NCBI RefSeq assembly: GCF_003226565.1
Contig: NZ_QKOE01000002.1
Span: forward strand, 124,001 to 188,000
Length of the DNA stretch: 64,000 nt
Source: Parazoarcus communis SWub3 = DSM 12120
GTDB lineage: Bacteria > Pseudomonadota > Gammaproteobacteria > Burkholderiales > Rhodocyclaceae
Direction: 5' to 3'
Of the stretch, positions 7,933 through 16,802 are shown one piece after another; position 1 is the stretch's first letter; each line of letters begins with the position of its first letter. Position numbers and translations under genes: made by a program. The notes under the pieces are model-generated. The model had not been told where the DNA came from and did no database searches. It saw only the letters and a list, made by a program, of their open reading frames with translations.

Positions 7933-10887
7933 TTACTGCTTGACGAACAGTGCGTACCAGAGCTTGTAGTCGGCCTGGGTGATGCAGTGGTCGTTGTCGA
8001 AATCGGCCAGCGGCTGATACCGCGCGTCGCCGTCACAACTGCCCAGCGCGGCGCGCTGGGTGTCGCGGTCGGCCACGTTGATGATGCCGTCACCGTTGAT
8101 GTCGCCACGCTTACGCACCGAGAAGGGCACTCGGGTGGCTGCCTCCTCGTAGCCGTCGTTCAGCAGGAAGGCGACGTAGTATTCGCCGACAGCCAGGCCG
8201 CTGAACGACGCAGTGCCCGCGGCTCCACCCGCATAACGCCACTGCACTGACGGGCTGCTGCTGCCCGGCGTCTGAGTCGAGCGGTAGATGCCTAACCAGT
8301 CTTTCGCATTGCCGGGCATGCCCGACCAAGTCACCTCCAACGCGTCGCCGGTGCGGATGAGATTGAGGGTGACCCCCAGTGCGCGCGGATCCGGTTCGGG
8401 CGTGTTGCCGGCACCCACTGTGAATTCGACGCGGTTCGACACTTCGGTGTAGGAATCATTGATGTAGAGCGCGAGGAAGTACTCACCATCAGGAAGTGCT
8501 TCCAGCGGCGACAGGCTGCCGCTGGCGCGGCCATCGACGTAGTAGTAGTTCACCAGCAGGTCGATGCCCGGCACAGCGCCTTTGCGGAATACGCCGATGT
8601 AGTCCTTCGCCGTAGCGGGACCGTCGGAGAAGCGGATGTCCAGACGCTCGCCGCTGGCCAGTGCGGTGTTGACCAGACTGACGCTCGCGATCTCGCTACC
8701 CACCGCGAAGGGCACGCGGTCGGAAATTTCGAAGTAGGCGTCGTTGATGAAGAAGGCCGCGTAGTAATAACCCTTGTTCAGCGCGCCGAGCGTGACCGTC
8801 CCGGATTCGGTCGGCGTGTAGGCCCAGGTGGTGGAACCGATCCCGCCCGGTGTCTGGCCGACGCGATACACACCGATCCAGTCCTTGCTGCCGGCTGGTG
8901 CGCCGCTCCAGTTGAAGGTGGGGCGTTCGCCGACATTGAACTGGGTCTTGTTGACTGCAAGTTCGGGCATATTGCCGACATAGAAAGCCAGGCGTGGCGC
9001 GATTTCGACATAGCTGTCGTCGGTCAGGAAGGCCGCGTAGTACTCGACGCCCGCGGCCAGCCCCGTAAATGCCATCTGCCCGCTTACGCCCGACACATAA
9101 GCCCACTTGATGGACGGCGTGGCAGAACCCGGCGTCTGCCCCTTGCGATAGATGGCGACCCAGTCCTTCGCCTTGCTGCGGCCGTTCAGATACTCGACGG
9201 TGACCGGTTCATTTGGTGCCCAGACCTTTTTCGCCATGCGTAGGGCCGGGTCTCCGTCGGCGCTGCCTTCGACCTTGAAGCTTCGAGCGTCCGACCACGA
9301 AGACCATTCGGCATTGGCGTCGCGGTGGCGGGCACGGATGTAGTAGCTGCCGTTGTTCAGACCGTACTGCTGCACGGTATAGGTTTCGATATCCACGCCG
9401 GCGTGGATGTCCACCGGTTCATAGTCTGGCGAGCCGGTATCGCCGTAAAGGTTCTCGACGTCGCGGATCAGGTCGACCACGGTGCTGGAGAAGGCTGCAT
9501 CACGCGAGATCTGGAATTGCGTACTATTCATCGCCATGCCCGATGTCGACATGAAGGGCGACAGGCTGAAGGACTGAGGCAGCGTGACGGTTGCACCAGA
9601 GGCCGCACCATTCAGCTCGGGTTTTTCCGGCGCGGCGGCGTCCAGGCGGCGTTCGAATTCGTCGATCAGGCGGCTGTTGTAGGCGAAGCCCAGTTTCGGG
9701 TGGCCTTCGGCATAGGTTGACACTTTCATCGAACCGGCGTCGAGATCGAATTCGATCAATTGCCAGGTCCAGTTCGCGATGGTTTTTTGCACGTCATCCA
9801 TGTCGCGTTCGGTCGACTGGCCCCAGAACTGGTCCCAGGCGGTACCGCCGCTGATGATGTGGTAGATCGGCCAGTCGCGAGTCTGCCCGCGTGCGTACAG
9901 GTGGTGATGGGCTCCGATGTTCAGCACATGCTTGCGGGTGCCGGCCAGTATCGGCATCGCCGTGTCGCGGAACCACTGAGAGATGTCACCGACGTACTGC
10001 TCGGCCTGATATGGACGATGCACGACGCTGATCACCCAGTCGACGTCCGGATCGGTGTTGGCCGCAGCCACTACCTTGCGCAGCCATTCGGCCTGCGCCG
10101 AAAAGCCCGACTCGGAGTTCAGATACACCAGCAGCACACGGCCGACCTGGTGCGCATAATAGGTTTCGTCGGCTGCAGCGGCGATGCCCTTGTAGCTGAT
10201 CTGGTCGTAGAAGTTGTGCGCGCGCCAGTTGACCAGGCCAGGGTCGTAATACGTTTCGTGGTTGCCCAGCGCCGTCATGATGGCCAGATTGCCGGATACC
10301 ACGGCGGACGGCTTCATGTGCACGAATTCGTAGTGGTCCAGTGTGCCGACGTCGACCTGGTCGCCGTTGTTCAGCATCAGCTGCACCGACTCTTCCAGCG
10401 GCAGGCCGGTCAGGGATTCGATCTTGGCCTTGGCTGCCTGCAGCAGCGGCGTGTGGCGATCGTCGTTGCGCAACTGGTGGTCACCAGTCACCAGGATGCG
10501 GAAGTGCCCGCTCTTGCGTGCCGCAGTGGGCTGGGTTCGGAAGCGGAACACCGGCGACACCTGGCTGCCGGTGCGCACGCGGTAGGTGTATAGCGTTTCC
10601 GGTTGCAGGCCTGTGAGTTGTACGCCGTGCAGGCGGTAGTTCGATGCCAGTGTCTGCGTCGCACCGGACGCCGTTCGGTCCAGCGGTTCGCCATCTACGC
10701 CGTACTCGACGATGGATGCGTCGCCTTCGGCGGTTTTCCAGCTGACCCAGATCGAGTTCGCGGTGGGGGTTTGCAGATAGGGTGTAATATCTTCAGCGCT
10801 GGCGTTCAATGCGGCGCAGCCGCATACCAGCGCCGCAGCGGCGACGCGAAGCCGTCGCGCGATAGCGGCAGGCAAAGTCATGATCAC
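7933..10887 (-). CDS. Secreted metallophosphoesterase with four Ig-like repeats and a C-terminal dockerin
   Basis: The 984-residue protein has a signal peptide (1-31) and a purple-acid-phosphatase-type fibronectin-like domain (32-120). The calcineurin-like phosphoesterase core follows, with GDHQ 135-138, GDQVD 175-179, GNHE 208-211, His290 in VVHRPY, and GAHHH 325-329. A fibronectin-like segment (about 420-540) comes next. Four tandem repeats of about 92 residues span roughly 546-925, each with a KDWxGxYRxGQTPG-type motif. The C-terminus (928-984) is dockerin-like, with two calcium loops, DINGDGIINVAD (929-940) and DFDNDHCITQAD (962-973). The second GHxH motif is altered to GAHHH. Location should be extracellular. 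It is probably cotranscribed with the downstream cohesin-like gene, its likely docking partner. Substrate unknown. Confidence 0.85.
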   Translation of the reverse strand: MIMTLPAAIARRLRVAAAALVCGCAALNASAEDITPYLQTPTANSIWVSWKTAEGDASIVEYGVDGEPLDRTASGATQTLASNYRLHGVQLTGLQPETLYTYRVRTGSQVSPVFRFRTQPTAARKSGHFRILVTGDHQLRNDDRHTPLLQAAKAKIESLTGLPLEESVQLMLNNGDQVDVGTLDHYEFVHMKPSAVVSGNLAIMTALGNHETYYDPGLVNWRAHNFYDQISYKGIAAAADETYYAHQVGRVLLVYLNSESGFSAQAEWLRKVVAAANTDPDVDWVISVVHRPYQAEQYVGDISQWFRDTAMPILAGTRKHVLNIGAHHHLYARGQTRDWPIYHIISGGTAWDQFWGQSTERDMDDVQKTIANWTWQLIEFDLDAGSMKVSTYAEGHPKLGFAYNSRLIDEFERRLDAAAPEKPELNGAASGATVTLPQSFSLSPFMSTSGMAMNSTQFQISRDAAFSSTVVDLIRDVENLYGDTGSPDYEPVDIHAGVDIETYTVQQYGLNNGSYYIRARHRDANAEWSSWSDARSFKVEGSADGDPALRMAKKVWAPNEPVTVEYLNGRSKAKDWVAIYRKGQTPGSATPSIKWAYVSGVSGQMAFTGLAAGVEYYAAFLTDDSYVEIAPRLAFYVGNMPELAVNKTQFNVGERPTFNWSGAPAGSKDWIGVYRVGQTPGGIGSTTWAYTPTESGTVTLGALNKGYYYAAFFINDAYFEISDRVPFAVGSEIASVSLVNTALASGERLDIRFSDGPATAKDYIGVFRKGAVPGIDLLVNYYYVDGRASGSLSPLEALPDGEYFLALYINDSYTEVSNRVEFTVGAGNTPEPDPRALGVTLNLIRTGDALEVTWSGMPGNAKDWLGIYRSTQTPGSSSPSVQWRYAGGAAGTASFSGLAVGEYYVAFLLNDGYEEAATRVPFSVRKRGDINGDGIINVADRDTQRAALGSCDGDARYQPLADFDNDHCITQADYKLWYALFVKQ
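8113..9252 (-). repeat. Four tandem Ig-like repeats inside the phosphoesterase gene
   Basis: Residues 546-638, 639-729, 730-825 and 835-925 align as one module. Each has KDWVAIYRKG, KDWIGVYRVG, KDYIGVFRKG or KDWLGIYRST, followed by W/Y-Y at about +20. Each ends with YY.AF or YF.AL, then ND.Y.E...R..F.V. DNA identity between copies is visibly reduced, so the duplication is not recent. The KDWIGIY motif recalls SKICH-type beta domains, which is only a resemblance. Confidence 0.8.
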
Positions 10888-11365
10888 TGAATCCAGGAGG
10901 AGAGGGCTGGATTACAGCGAAATCGCGTTACATCCTGATGCGCGGGTGGCGCAGGTTTCGTAGGCTGTTTGGCTTACTGGACCGACAAGATGGGGCGATT
11001 CAATCTCGGGATATCCATTCGATGATGAAAAGGTGATGGGTTAGCCCTGGCCTGCCAAGAGGTTGCATATAAAATCAAGTAGTAAGCCTGCATCGTACCC
11101 AGCGTCAGGAATGTTTCGTATTCTTCAGGTTAAGGGCGGTTGGCATGGCGACCCTCAATGCAAGAAGAACGATTGCATGGTGGGACATCCCGACGCCGTG
11201 GGCAATCGCATGTGGCCTGACGTCATGGTCAAGCGAATACCGACAAAAATAATGCGATTGGTATTATCATGGCCCTTATCGGTGTCCTTCACTTGCTGTT
11301 TTCCTTCCGGTGCCGCTTACCTTGGGCTGATGTAGTAGTTGGCACCCGTCGACTGAGGATGAGAA
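10888..11365. other. Lower-GC intergenic stretch
   Basis: These 478 bp upstream of the phosphoesterase gene contain no gene that I can support. GC content is visibly lower than in the neighbours. A 90-codon open frame (11063-11335, +) has no family resemblance and no ribosome binding site. The 5' leader and promoter of the phosphoesterase (minus strand) must lie near 10888-11050, but I could not define boxes. Confidence 0.4.
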
Positions 11366-11812
11366 TTGAAATCTGATGGCAATACCTTGCTGCTCGCTGC
11401 TGCACTTTCGTGCTCGTTGGCAGCACTTGCTCACCTGGGTTGTATCGTGTTCGGCGGAGACTGCTACCGTTTTCTTGGGGCGGGTGAGCAGATGGCCCAG
11501 ATGGCTGACCAAGGTCTCTGGTACCCCACGATGGTGACTTCTACCATTGTTGCCGTGCTGCTGATCTGGACCCTTTACGCTCTTTCCGGGGCCGGCGTGA
11601 TAAGGCGTTTGCCGCTAACACGGTATATCCTGATCGCCATTGCAGCCGTGTTTCTGGCCCGGGGAGCCGCATTTGTGAGTTTGATGCCGCTGTTCCCGGA
11701 GAACAGCCTGACGTTCTGGATCGTCAGCTCAGGTATTTGTCTGTTTATTGGTGGGTTATTTTCTGTTGGTACGTTTCAGCAATGGTCAAGCTTGGGTTCC
11801 CGGGTAGCGTGA
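11366..11812 (+). CDS. Small four-helix membrane protein, conserved hypothetical
   Basis: The 148-residue protein has four predicted membrane segments, at about 8-28, 52-72, 85-108 and 115-135. A loop motif with GAGEQMAQMA lies between the first two, and ALSGAGVIRRLPLTR lies between the second and third. I have seen this architecture in uncharacterised proteobacterial proteins but know no function. The best start is TTG 11366, preceded by GAGGATGA; the first in-frame ATG would remove the first membrane helix. It sits in a lower-GC patch with the acetyltransferase gene that follows, suggesting acquisition by transfer. Confidence 0.65.
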   Translation: MKSDGNTLLLAAALSCSLAALAHLGCIVFGGDCYRFLGAGEQMAQMADQGLWYPTMVTSTIVAVLLIWTLYALSGAGVIRRLPLTRYILIAIAAVFLARGAAFVSLMPLFPENSLTFWIVSSGICLFIGGLFSVGTFQQWSSLGSRVA

Positions 11813-11915
11813 TGCGGCACTGATCCTTGATTCTGTTCGCTTGACACCCTTCAAGCTGTGCGACGGGGCGACCCTTGCCCTGTACATTCGCAACTCTCAA
11901 CATCAGGAACGCAGG

Positions 11916-12389
11916 GTGAGCATCACTATTCGGCAGGCAGGCACAGCTGACGTAGCCGCGGTGGCATCGCTGTTCGATCTGTATCGGCAGTTCTATGAGC
12001 AGCGGCCTGATCCAGAGCTGTCTCGGCAGTTTATCTTCAATCGCTTAAGCGGTAGAGAGTCTGTCGTGCTGATGGCGGAGTCGTCATCATCTGGCTTGCT
12101 CGGCTTCTGCCAGTTGTACCCGACATTCTGCTCGGTCGAGGCTCAACCGATCTATTCGCTCTACGACCTGTTCGTTATTCCATCCGCCCGACGCTCCGGG
12201 CTTGGCCGCATGCTTCTGTTGGCTGCTGAAGAGAACGCTGCTCGTGAGGGCAAGGTACGCATGGACCTCACCACAGCGCGCACAAATAAGGCCGCCCAAT
12301 TGCTGTACGAGTCCTTGGGATGGATTCGTGACGACGTTTTCTTGGCCTACAGCCGTCGGGTTGGCGAGCTTGCGCGCAGCGGTCTTTAA
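11916..12389 (+). CDS. GNAT-family N-acetyltransferase
   Basis: I start the gene at GTG 11916, preceded by AGGAA, giving 157 residues (VSITIRQAGTADVAAVASLFDLYRQFYEQ). The longer open frame upstream has no supporting signal. The acetyl-CoA binding motif A is visible as LYDLFVIPSARRSGLGRMLL, with the R-x-x-G-x-G loop, followed by DLTTARTNKAAQLLYESLGW at the C-terminus. The acceptor substrate is unknown. The neighbours are an uncharacterised membrane protein and an alcohol dehydrogenase. Confidence 0.85.
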   Translation: MSITIRQAGTADVAAVASLFDLYRQFYEQRPDPELSRQFIFNRLSGRESVVLMAESSSSGLLGFCQLYPTFCSVEAQPIYSLYDLFVIPSARRSGLGRMLLLAAEENAAREGKVRMDLTTARTNKAAQLLYESLGWIRDDVFLAYSRRVGELARSGL

Positions 12390-12646
12390 TGGCTGCTGAT
12401 TGTTCATAAGCGTGTGTGGTGTCGGTATTGGGTCGAACTGACGACAACGACGTTTTGACCGATGGTCGTTAGATGTTTCCGTCGCGACTCTTGTTGATCC
12501 TCTGAAATGCATCGATTGACTTGAGCTCCTGCGGAGTCGCGTTGACGCCGGAACCATGTGGCGTCGCGTCCGCCTCCACACCTGTTCAGCCTCTCCATGC
12601 ATCGCGCGTATCATCTACACACCGGGTTTCCTCAAGGGGCTTCGAA

Positions 12647-13651
12647 ATGCGCGCCATGGTGCTTGATGTACCCAACAATCCGCTACGCCTGACCGAGCGT
12701 GCGGTGCCCAGGCCGGGTGCCGGGCAGATGCTGATTCGGGTGGAGGCCTGTGGGGTGTGCCGCACGGATCTGCATCTGGTCGATGGCGAGTTGCCGTCGC
12801 CGATGCTGCCAGTGATTCCCGGGCACGAGATCGTTGGCCGGGTGGCGGCGCTGGGTGAAGGGGTGGTGGGTTTTGCGGTGGGCCAGCGGGTGGGTGTGCC
12901 CTGGTTGGGGTGGACCTGCGGCGAGTGTGAGTACTGCCTGTCCGGGCAGGAGAACCTGTGTGATGCGGCCCGTTTTACCGGCTACACGCTGGATGGTGGC
13001 TATGCGGAATTCACCGTGGCCGATCAGCGTTACTGCTTTGCCCTGCCCGATCCATTGCCCGCTGCCGAGCTGGCGCCGCTGCTGTGTGCGGGCCTGATCG
13101 GTTACCGGGCGCTGGCGATGGCGGGTGATGCGCGCCGTGTCGGTATCTACGGTTTTGGTGCGGCGGCACATATTGTGGCCCAGGTACTGCGCCATCAGGG
13201 GCGGGCGTTCTATGCCTTTACCCGGCGTGGTGACGATGCCAGCCAGGCGTTTGCGGCTGAGCTGGGGGCGGCGTGGTGTGGAGCGGCGGACGAATTACCG
13301 CCCGTGGCGCTGGATGCGGCCCTGATCTTTGCGCCGGCTGGCGAGCTGGTGCCGGCGGCCTTGCGTGCGGTGCGCAAAGGGGGAACGGTGGTGTGTGCCG
13401 GCATCCACATGAGCGATATTCCGGCCTTTCCCTACGATCTGTTATGGGGTGAGCGGGTGTTGCGCTCGGTGGCCAACCTGACCCGTGCCGATGGTGATGC
13501 CTTCTTGCGCATTGTGGCGGAATCGCCGGTGCGCACGCATGTCACCCCGTTTGCACTCGAGCAGGCCAACGATGCGCTGGATGCCTTGCGCGCCGGGCGT
13601 TTGCAGGGCGCAGCGGTGCTGCTGCCGGGGTGGGATGGGCGCTACGGTTAG
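12647..13651 (+). CDS. Zinc-dependent alcohol dehydrogenase
   Basis: The start at ATG 12647 (or 12656) gives 334 residues; the longer frame upstream is not supported. The catalytic zinc ligands are Cys38 (ACGVCRTD), His60-Glu61 (PGHEIVG) and Cys148. The structural zinc lobe is Cys91, Cys94, Cys97 and Cys105. The nucleotide-binding loop is GFGAAAH at 169-175. This is a medium-chain zinc dehydrogenase close to AdhP/AdhA-type enzymes, which oxidise short-chain alcohols or reduce aldehydes with NAD(P). It is monocistronic and convergent with the ABC transporter operon. Confidence 0.9.
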   Translation: MRAMVLDVPNNPLRLTERAVPRPGAGQMLIRVEACGVCRTDLHLVDGELPSPMLPVIPGHEIVGRVAALGEGVVGFAVGQRVGVPWLGWTCGECEYCLSGQENLCDAARFTGYTLDGGYAEFTVADQRYCFALPDPLPAAELAPLLCAGLIGYRALAMAGDARRVGIYGFGAAAHIVAQVLRHQGRAFYAFTRRGDDASQAFAAELGAAWCGAADELPPVALDAALIFAPAGELVPAALRAVRKGGTVVCAGIHMSDIPAFPYDLLWGERVLRSVANLTRADGDAFLRIVAESPVRTHVTPFALEQANDALDALRAGRLQGAAVLLPGWDGRYG

Positions 13652-13672
13652 CGTACGGGGTGGCGTGACGAC

Positions 13673-13714
13673 GATGCCATCCGTTCGGGCCGCAAGACCC
13701 GCCCGGACGGCATC
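13673..13714. terminator. Bidirectional hairpin between convergent genes
   Basis: GATGCCATCCGTTCGGGC and GCCCGGACGGCATC pair with two small bulges around a 10-nt loop. The hairpin separates the alcohol dehydrogenase gene from the ABC ATPase gene. There is no clear T-tract. Confidence 0.55.
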
Positions 13715-13735
13715 GCCAAGGTGCGCTGTGCGGGA

Positions 13736-14530
13736 TCAGCCCAGCAGCAGGGCGTCGTCGTCGAGTGCCTCGCCACGCACCTTCTCGAACATTTCCAGCA
13801 GGTGATGCACGTCCATCCCCTCGCGCTCCTTGCCGGAGACGTCCAGCACCACACGGCCCTGGTGCAGCATCACCGTGCGTTCGCCCACGTCCAGCGCCTG
13901 ACGCATGCTGTGCGTCACCATCATGGTGGTGAGCTTGTGTTCGGCAACGATGCGGGCGGTCAACTGGATGACGAAATCAGCGGTGCGCGGGTCGAGCGCG
14001 GCGGTATGCTCGTCGAGCAGCAGCAGGCGTGAGGGCTGCAGTGCGGCCATCAGCAGGCTGACGGCCTGGCGCTGGCCACCGGACAACAGGCCGATGCGGT
14101 CCGAGAGGCGGTTTTCCAGGCCCAGGCCCAGCGTGGCGATCTGTTCGCGAAACGCCTCGCGCAGTGCCGGTTTGACCGCAAACGAAAAGCCGCGCCGTTG
14201 GCCGCGCATCTTGGCCAGGGCCATGTTCTCTTCGATGGTCAGGTCTTCGCAGGTGCCGGCGAGCGGGTCCTGGAACACACGCGCAACGTGACGTGCCCGG
14301 ACCCAGACCGGTTGCCGGGTCATGTCGATGCCGTCGATCTCGATGCTGCCGCTGTCGACACGCTGTTCGCCCGATACCGCATTGAGAAAGGTGGATTTGC
14401 CGGCGCCATTGGAGCCGATCACGGTGACGAACTGACCGGACGGGATCTCCAGCGACAGGCCGCGCAGGGCCTGTGTTTCGATCGGCGTGCCGGGGTTGAA
14501 GGTCAGGCGCAGGTCTTGGGCTTTCAGCAT
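13736..14530 (-). CDS. ABC transporter ATP-binding protein
   Basis: The 264-residue protein carries Walker A (GSNGAGKST), the signature LSGGQRQA, Walker B (LLLLDEHTAAL) and the H-loop (MMVTHSM). Together with the permease and PF04392-type binding protein upstream on the same strand, it forms an importer of the TrpXYZ type. Some members of that type carry aromatic amino acids; the substrate here is not proven. It is the last gene of the three-gene operon, 50 bp after the permease. Confidence 0.92.
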   Translation of the reverse strand: MLKAQDLRLTFNPGTPIETQALRGLSLEIPSGQFVTVIGSNGAGKSTFLNAVSGEQRVDSGSIEIDGIDMTRQPVWVRARHVARVFQDPLAGTCEDLTIEENMALAKMRGQRRGFSFAVKPALREAFREQIATLGLGLENRLSDRIGLLSGGQRQAVSLLMAALQPSRLLLLDEHTAALDPRTADFVIQLTARIVAEHKLTTMMVTHSMRQALDVGERTVMLHQGRVVLDVSGKEREGMDVHHLLEMFEKVRGEALDDDALLLG

Positions 14531-14580
14531 GTCAGGTCTCCCGCCGGGTGACGAACGAGGTGAGCGTGGGGGGCGTCACT

Positions 14581-15471
14581 CTAGCCTCCCTTCTTGCCGG
14601 CGTTGCGCTGGCGCAGCCTGGGCAGGACCAGGGCGACGGTGACCAGCAGCGCGGTGACCAGGTTCAGGTCCTGCGCCTGCAGTCCGATGAAGTCGGAGTT
14701 GAGCGCAAGCGCGATGAAGAAGCGATAGACGATGGCGCCTAGGATGACGGCAAGCGTCGCCAGGTAGAGTTTGCGCGAAGGCAGCAGGCTTTCGCCGACG
14801 ATGACCGCAGCCAGGCCAATGACGATGGTGCCGACGCCCATCGAGATGTCGGCGCCCCCCTGAGTCTGGGCAAACAGCGCGCCGGCCAGGCCGACCAGTG
14901 CATTGGACAGCGCCATGCCGGCCAGCACCGCCAGCCCGGTATTGACGCCCTGGGCACGCGCCATGCGTGCGTTGGAGCCAGTGGCGCGGATTGCCAGCCC
15001 GGTCTGGGTGGCAAAGAAGCCGTCCAGCAGCAGCTTGACCGCCAGCACGACAAACACCAGCAGCAGGGGGCGGAAGACATAGTCCACCAGCATCTCGGGC
15101 TGCAGCAGGTTGAACACGGTGGGTTCGGCGATCAGCGGGACGTTGGGCTTGCCCATGATGCGCAGGTTGATCGAGTACAGTGCGATCATCATCAGGATGC
15201 TGGCGAGCAGGTCCATGATCTTCAGCCGCACATTGAGCCAGCCGGTGATGAAGCCGGCACAGGCGCCGGCCACGGTGGCGGCGATGGTGGCGGTGAAGGG
15301 GTCGCTGCCGCTGGCGATCAGCGTGGCGGCGACGGCACCGCCCAGCGGAAAACTGCCATCAACGGTCAGGTCCGGAAAGCGCAGCAGGCGGAACGAGATG
15401 TAGACGCCAAGGGCGACCAGGCTGAAGATCAGCCCGATTTCCAGCGCCCCGAGCAGGGTGTAGGTGGACAT
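14581..15471 (-). CDS. ABC transporter permease
   Basis: I place the start at ATG 15471 (MSTYTLLGALEIGLIF), 296 residues; a TTG three codons upstream is the alternative. No strong Shine-Dalgarno is visible. There are eight to nine hydrophobic segments. The FPDLTVDGSFPLGGAVAATL motif is typical of the permease partner of PF04392 binding proteins (related to branched-chain-type permeases). It forms the membrane pore with the ATPase gene downstream. Confidence 0.9.
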   Translation of the reverse strand: MSTYTLLGALEIGLIFSLVALGVYISFRLLRFPDLTVDGSFPLGGAVAATLIASGSDPFTATIAATVAGACAGFITGWLNVRLKIMDLLASILMMIALYSINLRIMGKPNVPLIAEPTVFNLLQPEMLVDYVFRPLLLVFVVLAVKLLLDGFFATQTGLAIRATGSNARMARAQGVNTGLAVLAGMALSNALVGLAGALFAQTQGGADISMGVGTIVIGLAAVIVGESLLPSRKLYLATLAVILGAIVYRFFIALALNSDFIGLQAQDLNLVTALLVTVALVLPRLRQRNAGKKGG

Positions 15472-15567
15472 GGGGAACAACCGGTTGGCGGCGGGACATC
15501 CGCCCCGCCCTTACGGACGTACGGCGCTTGTGGCGCCGCACGCGAATCACGAGAGGTGCTGGACGGC

Positions 15568-16539
15568 TTACTGCACCACTTTGGAGGCCGACTTGACCAG
15601 CTCGTCGGACAGGGTGATGCCCTGCTTCTGCGCGGCCGACGGATTGACGTGAAGCTCGAGCTTCGAGCTGGTTTCCGACGGGATGGTGCCGGGCTGTTCG
15701 CCTTTCAGGATGCGGGCGACGATCTGCCCGGTCTGCACGCCCAGCGAGCGATAGTCGATGCCGTAGGCGGCCACGGCGCCGCGCGCGACGCTGTCGGTGT
15801 CGGCGGCGACCAGGGGAATCTTGGCATCCATGCCCACCTTGACCAGCGACTCATAGGCCGACACCACATTGTTGTCGGTGTTGGTGTAGAACACGTCGAC
15901 CTTGCCGATCAGGCTGCGCGCGGCCGAGCCGACGTCCACCGAACGCGGCGCGGCGGCTTCTACCAGACTCATGCCGTGCTTGGGCAGCAGCTCGCGCAGT
16001 TGCTGGATCACCACCACCGAGTTGGCTTCGCCCGGGTTGTAGACGATGCCGACGCGCTTGGCGTTGGGGCTGACGCGCTTGATCAGGTCGACCTGCTTGT
16101 CGAGTTCGAGCATGTCGGAGACGCCGGTGACATTGGTGCCGGAGGCGGCCATCGACGGCACCAGCTTGGCGGCCACCGGGTCGGTGACAGCCGAATACAC
16201 CAGCGGAATGTTCTTGGTGGCGGCGACCACGGCCTGTGCCGAGGGGGTGGCGATGGCGACGATGACGTCCGACTTGTCGCCAACGAACTTGCGCGCGATC
16301 TGTGCGGCCGTGCCGGTGTTGCCCTGGGCGCTCTGGTACTGCCACTTGAGGTTCTTGCCCTCCTCGAAGCCGGCGCTGGCCAGGCCTTCCTTGACGCCGT
16401 CGCGTACCGCGTCGAGCGCCGGGTGCTCGACGATGGCGGTGATCGCCACGGACTTTTGTTGCGCCATGGCTGGCGGCACCAGTGCGCAGGCCAGGGCCAT
16501 CGCACCAATCAGCATCTTGGGTGACTTGATGAAATTCAT
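15568..16539 (-). CDS. ABC transporter substrate-binding protein (PF04392-type)
   Basis: The 323-residue protein begins with a signal peptide (MNFIKSPKMLIGAMALACALVPPAMA). It shows the family pattern VAITAIVEHPALDAVRDGVKEGL, NPGEANSVVVIQQL and VFYTNTDNNVVSAYESL. Members bind aromatic amino acids or related ligands in the periplasm. It is the first gene of the operon. The 263-bp gap to the divergent DUF900 gene should hold the promoter. I found no T-box or other leader RNA there. Confidence 0.9.
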   Translation of the reverse strand: MNFIKSPKMLIGAMALACALVPPAMAQQKSVAITAIVEHPALDAVRDGVKEGLASAGFEEGKNLKWQYQSAQGNTGTAAQIARKFVGDKSDVIVAIATPSAQAVVAATKNIPLVYSAVTDPVAAKLVPSMAASGTNVTGVSDMLELDKQVDLIKRVSPNAKRVGIVYNPGEANSVVVIQQLRELLPKHGMSLVEAAAPRSVDVGSAARSLIGKVDVFYTNTDNNVVSAYESLVKVGMDAKIPLVAADTDSVARGAVAAYGIDYRSLGVQTGQIVARILKGEQPGTIPSETSSKLELHVNPSAAQKQGITLSDELVKSASKVVQ

Positions 16540-16802
16540 TGTTCTCTCCTCTTTTTGCCGTGGTGGCTGTATGCGGTGCTCGAGACCGGCATTGTGCCGG
16601 CAAGCTGCCTAGCGGGGGCGAGTTTAAAGCGTCCCCGGGATTTCGGCGACTGGGGCAGCCCCGTATGCGGTTCATGGCACCTGTTGTCTTCTCCGGCAGT
16701 GCTTGAATGTGCGGCCCGCTACGCTATATTGCATTCATCCTGCATGCGCGAGTGCGAGTCCTTGAGTGTGCCGGAGCCGATACCAACAGGGAGGAGACAA
16801 GC

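Noticed and set aside
11063..11335. 90-codon open frame in the gap before the membrane protein gene
   Set aside because: No ribosome binding site, no recognisable motif, atypical composition.
16540..16802. Possible T-box or other leader RNA before the ABC operon
   Set aside because: No conserved T-box element or terminator/antiterminator pair was visible on the minus strand.
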